From the NCBI GenBank assembly GCA_031417835.1, contig JANOWJ010000068.1, forward strand, positions 24,105-88,104: a stretch of 64,000 nucleotides of DNA, read 5' to 3'. The translations under genes were made by a program, and so were the position numbers. Shown piece after piece: positions 29,101 through 37,229 of this stretch. Source of the stretch: JADJLQ01 sp031417835 (GTDB lineage: Bacteria; Bacteroidota; Bacteroidia; Chitinophagales; Saprospiraceae). Position 1 is the stretch's first letter; every line of letters begins with the position of its first letter. The notes below the pieces were generated by a model. That model saw nothing but the letters and a program-made list of their open reading frames with translations. It was not told the origin of the DNA and did not search any database.

Positions 29101-29375
29101 ATCAATTTTTTAATGGAAATATTGCAGAAAATTCCATTCTGCCTCTTGATTATGTCAAATTGAGAGAAGTAAACATAGGCTACAAAATACCGACGAGCAA
29201 GCTTGGCTTGAAACACGTAAATAGCTTAATCGTATCTTTTATTGCTCGAAATCCTTGGTTAATATCATCTAAATCTAAAGACTTTGACCCATCTGAGATC
29301 GGTCAGCGATATGGCGAAAATGGCCAATTCCCTGGCTCCAGATCATTTGGTTTTAATGTTAAAGTCGGATTCTAA
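26157..29375 (+). CDS. SusC/RagA-type TonB-dependent outer membrane transporter (module C)
   Basis: The 1072-residue transporter opens with two adjacent ATG codons. The second (26160) would give the MKRL start seen in paralogues. Signal peptide to about residue 22 (GILVAQ), carboxypeptidase-regulatory-like domain (LTGANVYLKGTTTGTTTDIDG), ETVVTALGISRSEKSLSYSAQ linker, and a plug with IRIRGAGSLNDKTPLYVVDGTPV and SMTVLKGPSATALYGQRGDAGVI. A Tyr-rich segment (NYYYYNQGYYEPG) lies in the barrel, probably in an outer loop. The C-terminus is FNVKVGF. The SusD gene begins 14 bp after the stop. Confidence 0.93.
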   Translation: MMKRLTLTLSMVFLGLGILVAQRTITGTVKDALGEALTGANVYLKGTTTGTTTDIDGAYSLQVPLDAKTLTISYIGYTDQEIEIGNQSVINVELQEGLTLAETVVTALGISRSEKSLSYSAQQIGSEKLRLIPSTSVNNALSGKIAGVQVRSQSAMSLDRDASIRIRGAGSLNDKTPLYVVDGTPVASAADISVDDIESMTVLKGPSATALYGQRGDAGVIIIKTKRATNKQAIGIEVNSGTLFDQVYILPRYQNAYAGGGAADLIEFNWQAGMPNEWKVFEGKYHHDYSDDASWGPRMVGQEYIPWYSWYVGTPAFGQTAKLVGQPNNVRDFYETGVTLNNNISMSKGGDGYSVRLSYTNQDINGMMPNTTSKKNIINSSANFDLGKYVSAGINLNISNQNIKGEFNDGYANQSSGSFNQWFHRDLDLNKIKEYKGMKSPEGILSSWNHNNPGNYLTSPLSFYGGNYWYNYYDYFDNLSQSSKRNRMVGDINVTLKPFKHFTVQGFIRRNQIEVEQEGSGNAILENSGTQTGFKNYYYYNQGYYEPGLGVNFSSPGREDNYEVLASYNNRVGEFTYDIKGGGNIRKNRLSFVGGSTVDGLSVPDLFTLANSKTTAAFQSQRGTKKVNSLYGAASFGFKDMLYVDVSGRNDWSSALPKNANSYFYPSVGVSFLFSELLGIQALSLGKVRGSWARVGSDLDPYSLALNYGVNPNQWNGSFLMGTPDALVDPNIKPSLSTAYELGIDLKFLKNRVGLSGTYYNEKKIDEILNVPVSGASGFSSKNINAGRVDRDGVELTLDVNAISTNKVNWNITFNWAKNQSKIVELAEGVDAIIRETGTFGSRAGARLVHQVGQSWGQVRGGGIAKNDAGLPILTAAGMYTTKADTYFGSVLPDWNGGVLNEISIGNLFANFNIDFSRGGVFYSLSDNWGKFSGLFEVTAELNDKGNPSRDAVAVGGGVHVVGVNAEGKPVDTYVDAQTYWHQFFNGNIAENSILPLDYVKLREVNIGYKIPTSKLGLKHVNSLIVSFIARNPWLISSKSKDFDPSEIGQRYGENGQFPGSRSFGFNVKVGF

Positions 29376-29389
29376 AAAAATAAATAAAA

Positions 29390-30835
29390 ATGAAAAATTT
29401 ATTTAAATCTTCAATTCTCATCGTCGTTGCTTTTTTATTCAGCACTTGTACTTTATCAGATTTTGGTGATACAAATGTCAATCCTAACGCGACTACAGTA
29501 CCGGTTACCTCAGCTCTTTTGACCAATGCCTTAGCTGGTTTAGGTAGATGGTCCCAAGGTATGAATGAAGGTCTGTATGCTCAGTATTTTTCGGAGACCC
29601 AATACACTGATGCTTCATTGTATTCTGTTCAGCAAATTAATTTTACTGGAAACTATTCAGGTCCAATGTATGATTTGCAAAACATTATCAATAACAATAC
29701 CGATGTAGAAACAAAAGATAAGGTTTTAGCGAATGGCTCAAACAATAATCAAATCGCTGTTGCGCGAATAGCGTTGACTTATATCTATATCCATCAGACC
29801 GACCGATGGGGTGATGTGCCATATAGTAAAGCGTTGACCGGTGAAGCTAAGCCTACGTATGATGCTCAGGCTGATGTTTATAAGGGTTTCTACAAAAACC
29901 TGAAAGAAGCCATTGCACAATTTGATGGTGGCTTGGCTGCCCAAGGCGATATTCTTTTCAACGGAGATAAAAATAAATGGAAAAAATTCGCAAATTCATT
30001 GCGATTGGTATTGGCTATGCGACTTTCAAAAGTAGACCCAGCTCTGGGAGCTACCGAGTTTAAAGCAGCTTTCGCCGATCCTGCCGGTTATCTTTCATCT
30101 GTTGCCGACGATGTCACCTTTGAATATCCTGGTGCTACCTATAAAAATCCTTGGTACGAATTGTATGACGGGCGCAAAGATTATTCCATAAGCGATGTAT
30201 TAGCTAACCTACTGAAGAACTTGAACGACCCTAGACTTCAACAATTTGGTACTCCTAATGCTAAAGGTGAAGTAAAAGGTGTGCCATATGGGTTGACCCG
30301 AGATGCTGCGATTACTTTTACTAATGCAAATGCCGATTGGGCATATATTTTGGCTCCAAAGTTTAGAGAGCAAGCTTCACCTATAGTTATTCTTTCTGCA
30401 TCTCAAGTATTGCTTACGATTGCTGAAGCCATACAACGAGGCTGGATTACGGGAGACAAAAACAAATTCTATGCAGATGGTATTAAAGCTTCTTGGGCGC
30501 GATGGGGTATATCCGACGAAGCAAAATTTGCTTCTTACCTTACTGTTCCAGCTATTGCATTAGATGGTACCGCAACTGATTTGGAAAAAATAAATACCCA
30601 GAAATGGATTGCCATCTATCCTGACGGTCGAGCAGGTTGGACAGAATGGCGTAGGACTGGTAGCCCGGCATTAAAGCCAACTACATCCGCCATCAACGCG
30701 TCTAAACAGATCCCACGAAGATTTATTTATCCTACTCAAGAATATAATCTTAATCGTACTAACCTTGATGCTGCTATTGGAAAAATTTCAGGTGGCGATA
30801 CTCAAGATGGCAGAGTATGGTGGGATAAACAATAA
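29390..30835 (+). CDS. SusD/RagB-family surface lipoprotein, SusD-like_2 type (module C)
   Basis: The 481-residue substrate-binding lipoprotein is the shortest of the four SusD-like_2 proteins here. Signal peptide to Cys20 (LFSTCTLSDF), then DTNVNPNATTVPVTSALLTNALAGL. Later blocks are IYIHQTDRWGDVPYSKALTG, NKWKKFANSLRLVLAMRLSKV and the C-terminal KINTQKWIAIYPDGRAGWTEWRRTG. It is encoded between SusC and the DUF1735-type lipoprotein with gaps of 14 and 29 bp, so the three genes form one operon ending at the terminator near 31832. Confidence 0.92.
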   Translation: MKNLFKSSILIVVAFLFSTCTLSDFGDTNVNPNATTVPVTSALLTNALAGLGRWSQGMNEGLYAQYFSETQYTDASLYSVQQINFTGNYSGPMYDLQNIINNNTDVETKDKVLANGSNNNQIAVARIALTYIYIHQTDRWGDVPYSKALTGEAKPTYDAQADVYKGFYKNLKEAIAQFDGGLAAQGDILFNGDKNKWKKFANSLRLVLAMRLSKVDPALGATEFKAAFADPAGYLSSVADDVTFEYPGATYKNPWYELYDGRKDYSISDVLANLLKNLNDPRLQQFGTPNAKGEVKGVPYGLTRDAAITFTNANADWAYILAPKFREQASPIVILSASQVLLTIAEAIQRGWITGDKNKFYADGIKASWARWGISDEAKFASYLTVPAIALDGTATDLEKINTQKWIAIYPDGRAGWTEWRRTGSPALKPTTSAINASKQIPRRFIYPTQEYNLNRTNLDAAIGKISGGDTQDGRVWWDKQ

Positions 30836-30864
30836 TTTTATAATAATTAGTTATACCTAAATTT

Positions 30865-31809
30865 ATGAAAATAAAACATTTAATATTAAGCGGTATTGCC
30901 ATAGCCTGTTTTTCGAGCTGCGTCGAAGAAGGTGGCAATGCGATAGATGGCATCGGCAACAATTTTGTTAGAATGGCTGGTGCTGCTCAGGAAGTGAATG
31001 CAATAGGTTTTAGTGCCAAGCCTGGCGCTGCTACTTTACCGCTCTTTACGATCCAACGGGATGCAAATTCTGAAGCCAGTCTAAATACCTCAGCAGATGT
31101 GGTGTTAAAATTGGATACTTCTATCATTGGTAAATACAACAGAGCCAATGGTGCTGAATTTGAACCCATGCCTACTTCACTGTATACCTTAAAATCTCTT
31201 AATGTATCATTTGCCCCAGGGGAGTTTGCAAAAAAAGTAACTATTACGGTAGATCCGGCAAAGTTTGATTTGACTAAAGCTTATGCTTTAGGTATCACTA
31301 TAGCCAGTGCGACCAATGGATTTCAAATAGTAGAGTCTTCCAAACAAGGGTTATTTAATATCCTGGTTAAAAATGACTTTGACGGAGCCTACGTGGTGAC
31401 TGGTACTATGAAAGACAATGCTAATGCGGCTTTGACCGGTGTTTTTCCTTTCAAATATGAGTTACGCACCTCAGGGGCCAATACAGTAGATTGTTGGGAT
31501 CCTGAGTACTGGCATGACCGTTTTGTGCCCATATTAAATGCGGGAGCGGTGAGTGGTTACGGATCCTTCGGACCAGTGTTTACCATCGACTTGAGTACCA
31601 ATAAAATCACCAGTGTGACTAATTTTTATGGTCAACCGGCAGGAAATACTCGATCTGCAGAACTGGACCCTTCAGGATTAAATAGATTTAATCCTGGTGA
31701 CCATAGTTTGGATGTGAAGTTCTTTATGAAACAACCTAGTGCTGTTCCTGCGGCGCCAAACATTAGAGTGGAGTTTAACTGGCATTTTGAATACGAAGGA
31801 CCAAGATAA
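30865..31809 (+). CDS. DUF1735 / BT_3987-like domain surface lipoprotein (module C)
   Basis: The 314-residue lipoprotein (signal to Cys19, ACFSSCVEEGG) has an N-terminal DUF1735 (BT_3987-like) domain at about 28-150. Its typical run is LPLFTIQRDANSEASLNTSADVVLKLD, then a Tyr/Asn segment (KYNRANGAEFEPMPTSLYTL) and VSFAPGEFAKKVTITVD. The second domain (160-314) opens FDGAYVVTGTMKD and contains a conserved-looking WDPEYWHDRFVPI block. DUF1735 domains are common in surface glycan-binding proteins beside SusCD pairs, and this role is inferred here. Without an attached catalytic domain it is presumably a binding protein. Confidence 0.82.
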   Translation: MKIKHLILSGIAIACFSSCVEEGGNAIDGIGNNFVRMAGAAQEVNAIGFSAKPGAATLPLFTIQRDANSEASLNTSADVVLKLDTSIIGKYNRANGAEFEPMPTSLYTLKSLNVSFAPGEFAKKVTITVDPAKFDLTKAYALGITIASATNGFQIVESSKQGLFNILVKNDFDGAYVVTGTMKDNANAALTGVFPFKYELRTSGANTVDCWDPEYWHDRFVPILNAGAVSGYGSFGPVFTIDLSTNKITSVTNFYGQPAGNTRSAELDPSGLNRFNPGDHSLDVKFFMKQPSAVPAAPNIRVEFNWHFEYEGPR

Positions 31810-31831
31810 ACTGTCATCATAAAATTATTTT

Positions 31832-31872
31832 AAGAGGTTTTTAGAGCTTGTCTCTGAAAACCTCTTTTTTTT
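31832..31872 (+). terminator. Rho-independent terminator after module C
   Basis: AAGAGGTTTT and AAAACCTCTT form the main stem, with AGAG/CTCT as an inner pairing around CTTGT. The structure is followed by a run of T. It starts about 23 bp after the DUF1735 gene. Confidence 0.85.
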
Positions 31873-32038
31873 GTATCCCTCATATTATCATACAATAGAT
31901 GTTCTTTTTGCAGAGCATTTAAAGTGCCTGCGCGCCACTCCAGTTTATATTTTTGGCTGGCGGGCGTAGTTCCCCTGTTTGTCACTTCGTGCAAATCATG
32001 CCTTATGCCTGATTTGGATATAAATAGGGTCTACTTAG

Positions 32039-32371
32039 ACAGACTCATTTTTGCGTTCATCTGCGTTATCTGCGGGAAAAATCTTCAATATCATAACCTG
32101 TAAATCAGCGCTATCTGCGGGAAAAATCTTCTGCATTATAATCTGCGTAAATCAGCGCTATCTGCGGGAAAAATCTTCTGCATTATAATCTGCGTAAATC
32201 AGCGCTATCTGCGGGAAAAATCTTCTGCCTTATAATCTGCGTAAATCAGCGCTATCTGCGGGAAAAATCTTCTGCCTTATAATCTGCGTAAATCAGCGCT
32301 ATCAGCGGGAAAAATCTTCTGCATTATAATCTGCGTAAATCAGCGCTATCTGCGGGAAAAATCTTCTGCCA
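32039..32371. repeat. Minisatellite: seven tandem copies of a 47-bp unit
   Basis: The core TGCGGGAAAAATCTT recurs at 32071, 32116, 32163, 32210, 32257, 32304 (one base changed, AGCGGG) and 32351, so the spacing is 45 bp once and then 47 bp five times. Each unit contains the related short words ATCTGCG, ATCAGCG and ATCTGCGGG, suggesting it grew from a smaller repeat. Units vary only at single positions (CATTATA or CTTATA). There are no unique spacers, so it is not CRISPR. Confidence 0.93.
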
Positions 32372-32416
32372 AACTCTTTTTATTTCCCCAAAAACATCCC
32401 CCAGAGCGGGTGATTC

Positions 32417-32446
32417 TTGCACAATCTTCACATTTTCTTAATTTTG
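32417..32446 (+). promoter_or_regulatory. Promoter of SusCD module D
   Basis: TTG (32417-32419), a 19-bp spacer and TAATTTTG (32439-32446) match the Bacteroidota promoter arrangement, with an exact -7 element. It lies 76 bp before the SusC start and directly after the minisatellite. Confidence 0.6.
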
Positions 32447-32522
32447 TCTTCACACCATTGTAAAATCGATCGTTTTTACTAGGTCTTTATATACTCAATC
32501 ACTAAATCAATCAACTTTATTC

Positions 32523-35500
32523 ATGAAAAGACTACATTTTTCAAGACTTAGAGGTCTGTGGCTTTCCGCCATGCTTTTGTGTTTAATTAGCTCAGCTTTG
32601 ACCGGTCAAAAGGTAAGCGGTGTGATAAAAGCACTCTCCGATGACCAGCCGGTTGTTGGCGCCACTGTAGCCATCAAGGGGACTACCATTGGTACAGTCA
32701 GCGATTTGGATGGCACTTTCCAGATAGCCGCCGGCCCCAGCGATGTACTCGTGTTTTCATATGTTGGATTCAATACAGTAGAAGAGGCGGTCAATGGTCG
32801 ATCTACTTTGAATATCTTTATGGATGAAAATGCCAAAGCACTTCAAGAAGTAATTGTCACGGGATATGGATCTCAAATTAAGCGTGATCTCACTGGTAAT
32901 ATTGCTAAGATTAAAGCCAGTGAAATCAAGGATATTCCAGTCAATTCGTTGGAAGGTGTACTTCAGGGCAGAGCCGCCGGAGTACAGATCAATGCCGGAA
33001 CTGGCAAGTTGGGTCAGGCTATGCAGATAAGAATACGTGGAAATTCATCTGTGTCCGCATCAAATGAACCTTTATACGTGGTTGATGGAATTCCAATCAC
33101 AACCCAAGATTTGTCTAATATCGGAGGCTCTACCAATTCTATCGTTGATATTAACCCTCAGGATATTGAATCTATAGAAATCCTAAAAGATGCCTCTGCA
33201 GCTGCTATTTATGGTTCAAGAGCTTCCAATGGAGTAGTACTCATTACGACCAAAAAAGGAAAGGAAGGTCGAACCAATGTTAATTTTGGAGTTCAGTACG
33301 GCAATAGCGAGCCCACGCGAAAAGTTGATTTCTTAAATACGGCCCAATTTATCGATTATTATAAAAAAGCTGCAATTAACGCCGATCGAATAGACCAGAT
33401 AGATCCATCTGACCCGAGTTCAACTTCTACTTATATGGAAGATTTTTTTGAAGCTGCCAGTTTGGGTACTTATGGCAAACCGAATCAACCGGATACCAAA
33501 TGGGATGAATTGGCGTATCAGGATGCCCCGACCAAACAAATCGATTTGAGTATTGATGGAGGAAGCGCCAAAACTAAATTTTTCGTTTCCGGCCAATTCC
33601 TCGATCAACAAGGTATCATGGCTGGTAATGCTCTTAAACGGATGACCGGAAGATTAAATTTGGATCATGAAGTGAGCAAAGTATTCAACATTGGATTTAA
33701 TCTTGGCCTGACTCGCACTTTTAATGAACGACTGAGCGGAGACCGGGCCTTTGACAACCCACTGCAGATCGTAGCCTTGACTCCACTTTCCCCATTGAAT
33801 GATCCTGCTACTGGATTATTGATCGGGGCACCTCCCGGCGACATCAATCAACCACTGTATTACAACCCATTGTTGAATATAGGCAATCAGTTTTTTAATA
33901 CTAATGTTCATCGCAATTTGAGCAATGTATATGGCGCCATTAAAATCTTACCCGGATTGACATTTAGATCAGAATTAGGAGTCGATTTTCTAAATCAAAA
34001 TGAAGAATCCTTTTCCAGCAGTGTCACTCAGCGGAATACGGGATTTGCACAGGGTACCGGCTCAAACCTATTTTCAAGAGTGGAAAATTTGAACACCAAT
34101 AATTACTTCAATTTTATCAAAGAGTTTGGTTTGCATAATTTGAATTTGACGGGTGGTATGTCTTATCAACAATCCAAAACAGAATTCAATTCAGTGACGG
34201 GTACAGATTATCCTTCAGATGCATATCGCAAAATAGCGAGTGCAGCCAAGATTACAGCCGGTTCTTCTACTGAATCCAATTTTAGATTCGTTTCTTATTT
34301 CGCTCGGGCTAATTATAAGTTAGCAGACAAATATTTATTGAGCTTGAGTGCTAGAATAGATGGATCCTCTCGCTTTGGTGCGGATAGTCGGTTCGGATTT
34401 TTTCCTGCAGTTTCTGCTGGCTGGATCATTTCTGAAGAAGGATTCTTACAAAACAGTAGTTTATTCAGCTTCTTGAAGCTAAGAGGCAGTTATGGTCGTA
34501 CGGGTAATGCCGAGATTGGCAACTTCCCTCAATTGGGCCTTTTCGCCGGAGATGCAGGATATGGCAATCTCCCAGGTCAAAGACCTTCCCAGTTAGGCAA
34601 TCCGGGACTTCAGTGGGAGACTACGGATCAAATGGACATCGGATTGGATTTTGGATTGTTCAATGATCGGATCAATGGTGAAGTAGACATTTATCAAAAG
34701 AAGACCAATGGCCTCTTATTAAATGTCAATGTACCTTCTACAACAGGTTTTTCTACGTTGACCAAAAACGTGGGTAAGCTAGAAAACAAAGGTTTTGAAT
34801 TTTCACTAAACGGCACGGTCATCAATGGCTCCGATTTTAAGTGGAATATAGGTGTCAACTTTGGAATGAATCAAAACAAGATCAATGACCTCCAAGGTCA
34901 AATCATAGAAGGTGGTTTGAATAATATGAGTCGAGCGATGGAAGGCCAGCCTTTGAGCACATTTTTCACCGCAGAATATGCTGGCGTTGACCCAGCCAAT
35001 GGAAATGCATTGTGGTATAAAAACAAAAAAAATACAGACGGGACTATTGATCGTGCGACGACCAGTACCTATAATCAGGCTCAACGGGTAGTCATAGGCA
35101 ATGCCCTCCCAAAATGGATTGGAGGTCTGACTAGCTCACTTAGTTTTAAAGGAGTTGAGTTGACTATGCTCTGGAATACAGTGCAAGGCAATTTGATCAA
35201 TTTTTATGGAGCTGGTCGATTCAGCTCTGCTAATGGTAGGTTTGAAGACAATCAGACCGTAGATCAATTAAATTCCTGGACTAAAGAAAATCCAAACACA
35301 AATATCCCTGAAGCCCGATTGTTCTTCAATAATGGAGCCCAACCTTCCAGTAGATTTATTCAAGATGGTTCATTTGTCCGCCTTCGTAATGCTACGCTGG
35401 GTTATGATTTACCTAAATCATGGCTTAGGAATGTTGGTATGAATGGTGCTCGGATCTATCTGACAGGCCTTAATTTACTCACGTTGACGAATTATACCGG

Positions 35501-35615
35501 CTGGGATCCAGAAGTCAATTCGGATGATATCGTGACGAATGTAGCCCAGGGCTATGATTTTTATTCTCCACCATTACCCAGGACGATTATGGGTGGTATC
35601 AACATCAAGTTCTAA
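32523..35615 (+). CDS. SusC/RagA-type TonB-dependent transporter, classical subgroup (module D)
   Basis: The 1030-residue transporter is the shortest of the five and belongs to a different SusC subgroup. After the signal peptide (1-29) come the carboxypeptidase-regulatory-like domain (VVGATVAIKGTTIGTVSDLDG), then EVIVTGYGSQIKRDLTGNIAKI (109-130). The GYG...RDLTG form is that of classical SusC proteins, whereas the other four have VVTAxGIxR. The plug carries IRIRGNSSVSASNEPLYVVDG and SIEILKDASAAAIYGSRASNGV. The C-terminus is GGINIKF. SusD follows after 22 bp. Confidence 0.94.
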   Translation: MKRLHFSRLRGLWLSAMLLCLISSALTGQKVSGVIKALSDDQPVVGATVAIKGTTIGTVSDLDGTFQIAAGPSDVLVFSYVGFNTVEEAVNGRSTLNIFMDENAKALQEVIVTGYGSQIKRDLTGNIAKIKASEIKDIPVNSLEGVLQGRAAGVQINAGTGKLGQAMQIRIRGNSSVSASNEPLYVVDGIPITTQDLSNIGGSTNSIVDINPQDIESIEILKDASAAAIYGSRASNGVVLITTKKGKEGRTNVNFGVQYGNSEPTRKVDFLNTAQFIDYYKKAAINADRIDQIDPSDPSSTSTYMEDFFEAASLGTYGKPNQPDTKWDELAYQDAPTKQIDLSIDGGSAKTKFFVSGQFLDQQGIMAGNALKRMTGRLNLDHEVSKVFNIGFNLGLTRTFNERLSGDRAFDNPLQIVALTPLSPLNDPATGLLIGAPPGDINQPLYYNPLLNIGNQFFNTNVHRNLSNVYGAIKILPGLTFRSELGVDFLNQNEESFSSSVTQRNTGFAQGTGSNLFSRVENLNTNNYFNFIKEFGLHNLNLTGGMSYQQSKTEFNSVTGTDYPSDAYRKIASAAKITAGSSTESNFRFVSYFARANYKLADKYLLSLSARIDGSSRFGADSRFGFFPAVSAGWIISEEGFLQNSSLFSFLKLRGSYGRTGNAEIGNFPQLGLFAGDAGYGNLPGQRPSQLGNPGLQWETTDQMDIGLDFGLFNDRINGEVDIYQKKTNGLLLNVNVPSTTGFSTLTKNVGKLENKGFEFSLNGTVINGSDFKWNIGVNFGMNQNKINDLQGQIIEGGLNNMSRAMEGQPLSTFFTAEYAGVDPANGNALWYKNKKNTDGTIDRATTSTYNQAQRVVIGNALPKWIGGLTSSLSFKGVELTMLWNTVQGNLINFYGAGRFSSANGRFEDNQTVDQLNSWTKENPNTNIPEARLFFNNGAQPSSRFIQDGSFVRLRNATLGYDLPKSWLRNVGMNGARIYLTGLNLLTLTNYTGWDPEVNSDDIVTNVAQGYDFYSPPLPRTIMGGINIKF

Positions 35616-35637
35616 TCCTTCTTAAAAATTGAAAAAC

Positions 35638-36978
35638 ATGAAAAAATTATTATATATCCCGATATTGTTTTTATTCACTGCGTGTGAAAAAGAATTGGAT
35701 GTAAAACCTACCCAATCGATCGACGAATTGAATGCGCTGTCTACTGCCCAAGATGTCAAAGTGACCTTGATCGGAGCATATGACGGCCTTGCCGATGGCG
35801 ATGTGTGTGGTGGAGGTTTTAATTTTACCAGTGAATTAGTAGGCGACGATCGCGAGGTGGTATTCAGAGGCACTTTTACATCTTTGGATGAAATGTGGCG
35901 CAAGGCCATGACTCCAGGTAATACTCAATTATTTGCAACTTGGCGCGATGCTTACATTGCCATCAACAGAGCGAATAATGTATTATCCGCTCTAGACAAA
36001 CTTGGGGCTGATGAAAAAGCCCAAATAGAAGGTGCCGCTCGATTAATACGGGGTACTGCATACCTTGGATTAATCAATTTGTTTGCCAAAGGCTGGGGCG
36101 ATGGCGATAATGGGACCAATCCAGGCATTCCGTTGGTGACTACTCCTACCAGAGTAGTGACAGATGCTGATAATAGAGCAAGGGCATCCGTAGCAGCAGT
36201 CTATGCACAGATCATCGAGGATCTGACTAAGGCAGAGACCCTTTTACCGACTTCTGCTAATAATAATGGTTTTGCCACTAAAAATGCTGCAACAGCCTTA
36301 TTAGCCAGACTCTATCTGATTCAAGGCAATTTCGCAGGTGCCCGGGATGCTGCCCATAAAGTAATTGCCTCTGGCAAACATGCCTTAGCCGATACCTATA
36401 GTGACGCTTTTAATGATGAATCCGGAAGCTATGATGCAGAAAGCATATTTAAAATTATTGTGACAGATCAAGATGGCGTAAATTCTATGACCACCTACTT
36501 TGCTCCTGCTCCAGCTGGCCGAGGGGATATTGTGGTGCAGACCAAACATACCGCTTTATACAATACTGCCGACCCCAGAGCTAAGTTTACCGTTGTGGCT
36601 TCAAATCGCCTTTATTCAAAAAAATTCAGCAATTTATTTGGAGATGTTACCATCATCCGACTTGCTGAGCTGCATTTGATCCGCGCCGAAGCTAATTTTA
36701 GGTTATCCACCGCTGTTGGTTTAGCTCCGATAGATGATCTTAACAAGATTAGATCTCGCGCCGGGGCTCCAGAAATCGTAAAGGCCGACTTAACTTTAGA
36801 TAAGATCCTTTTAGAGCGGAAGCTTGAATTGGCCTTTGAGGGCCTATTACTTTCAGATGTCAAAAGATTAAAGAAGAATGTCGGCACCCTTCCTTTCTCA
36901 GATCCAAAGCTAGTTTTACCGATACCTCAGCGGGAGATCGATACTAATAAAAGCTTGGTCCAAAACCCGGGATATTAA
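35638..36978 (+). CDS. SusD/RagB-family surface lipoprotein, classical type (module D)
   Basis: The 446-residue protein starts at ATG 35638, giving a signal peptide with Cys16 (LFLFTACEKEL). An in-frame TTG 9 bp upstream is less likely. Unlike the other four SusD proteins it lacks the N-P-N start and has the classical architecture: ELDVKPTQSIDELNALSTAQDV at the N-terminus, a helical domain with RANNVLSALDKL and GTAYLGLINLFAKGWGD, and the C-terminal SusD/RagB domain with IRLAELHLIRAEANFRL, IRSRAGAPE and ERKLELAFEGLLLSDVKRLKK. The end, LPIPQREIDTNKSLVQNPGY, is the standard family ending. No third gene follows. Confidence 0.94.
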   Translation: MKKLLYIPILFLFTACEKELDVKPTQSIDELNALSTAQDVKVTLIGAYDGLADGDVCGGGFNFTSELVGDDREVVFRGTFTSLDEMWRKAMTPGNTQLFATWRDAYIAINRANNVLSALDKLGADEKAQIEGAARLIRGTAYLGLINLFAKGWGDGDNGTNPGIPLVTTPTRVVTDADNRARASVAAVYAQIIEDLTKAETLLPTSANNNGFATKNAATALLARLYLIQGNFAGARDAAHKVIASGKHALADTYSDAFNDESGSYDAESIFKIIVTDQDGVNSMTTYFAPAPAGRGDIVVQTKHTALYNTADPRAKFTVVASNRLYSKKFSNLFGDVTIIRLAELHLIRAEANFRLSTAVGLAPIDDLNKIRSRAGAPEIVKADLTLDKILLERKLELAFEGLLLSDVKRLKKNVGTLPFSDPKLVLPIPQREIDTNKSLVQNPGY

Positions 36979-36998
36979 AAAAGTATTAGAATCAGAAT

Positions 36999-37039
36999 AA
37001 AAAGAGCAATGAATTTTATAATCCAAATCGGCTCTTTTT
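36999..37039 (+). terminator. Possible weak terminator after module D
   Basis: AAAAAGAGC (36999-37007) pairs with GCTCTTTTT (37031-37039) around a 23-base loop. The T-run is part of the stem. It lies 20 bp after the SusD stop codon. Confidence 0.5.
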
Positions 37040-37105
37040 ATTATAATTTACTAACAATCAAGACTATATATTTTTAAAATACTTTTTTAACAAATTCTTG
37101 ACCTA

Positions 37106-37136
37106 TTTGGCTTTTAAACAATTTTTTTTACCTTCG
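37106..37136 (+). promoter_or_regulatory. Promoter of SusCD module E
   Basis: TTTG (37106-37109), a 19-bp spacer and TACCTTCG (37129-37136, one mismatch to TAnnTTTG). The leader to the SusC start would be about 85 bases. Confidence 0.5.
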
Positions 37137-37229
37137 TCTTAGCAATTCGAGTTATCAAATTGTTAACAAACTAGAAAAATTTACTCTTTTTTTACTCACT
37201 ATTTAATCATTTTTTTAATCAGGGTTAAT

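Larger units (their letters stand above)
31873..32522. other. Gene-free 650 bp between modules C and D
   Basis: No coding region is evident. The middle (about 32039-32371) is a tandem repeat array and the last 110 bp contain the promoter and leader of module D. The first 165 bp contain only short imperfect palindromes. Confidence 0.6.

Noticed and set aside
32039..32371. CRISPR array
   Set aside because: The regular repeats have no variable spacers: whole 47-bp units are nearly identical, and no cas genes are near.
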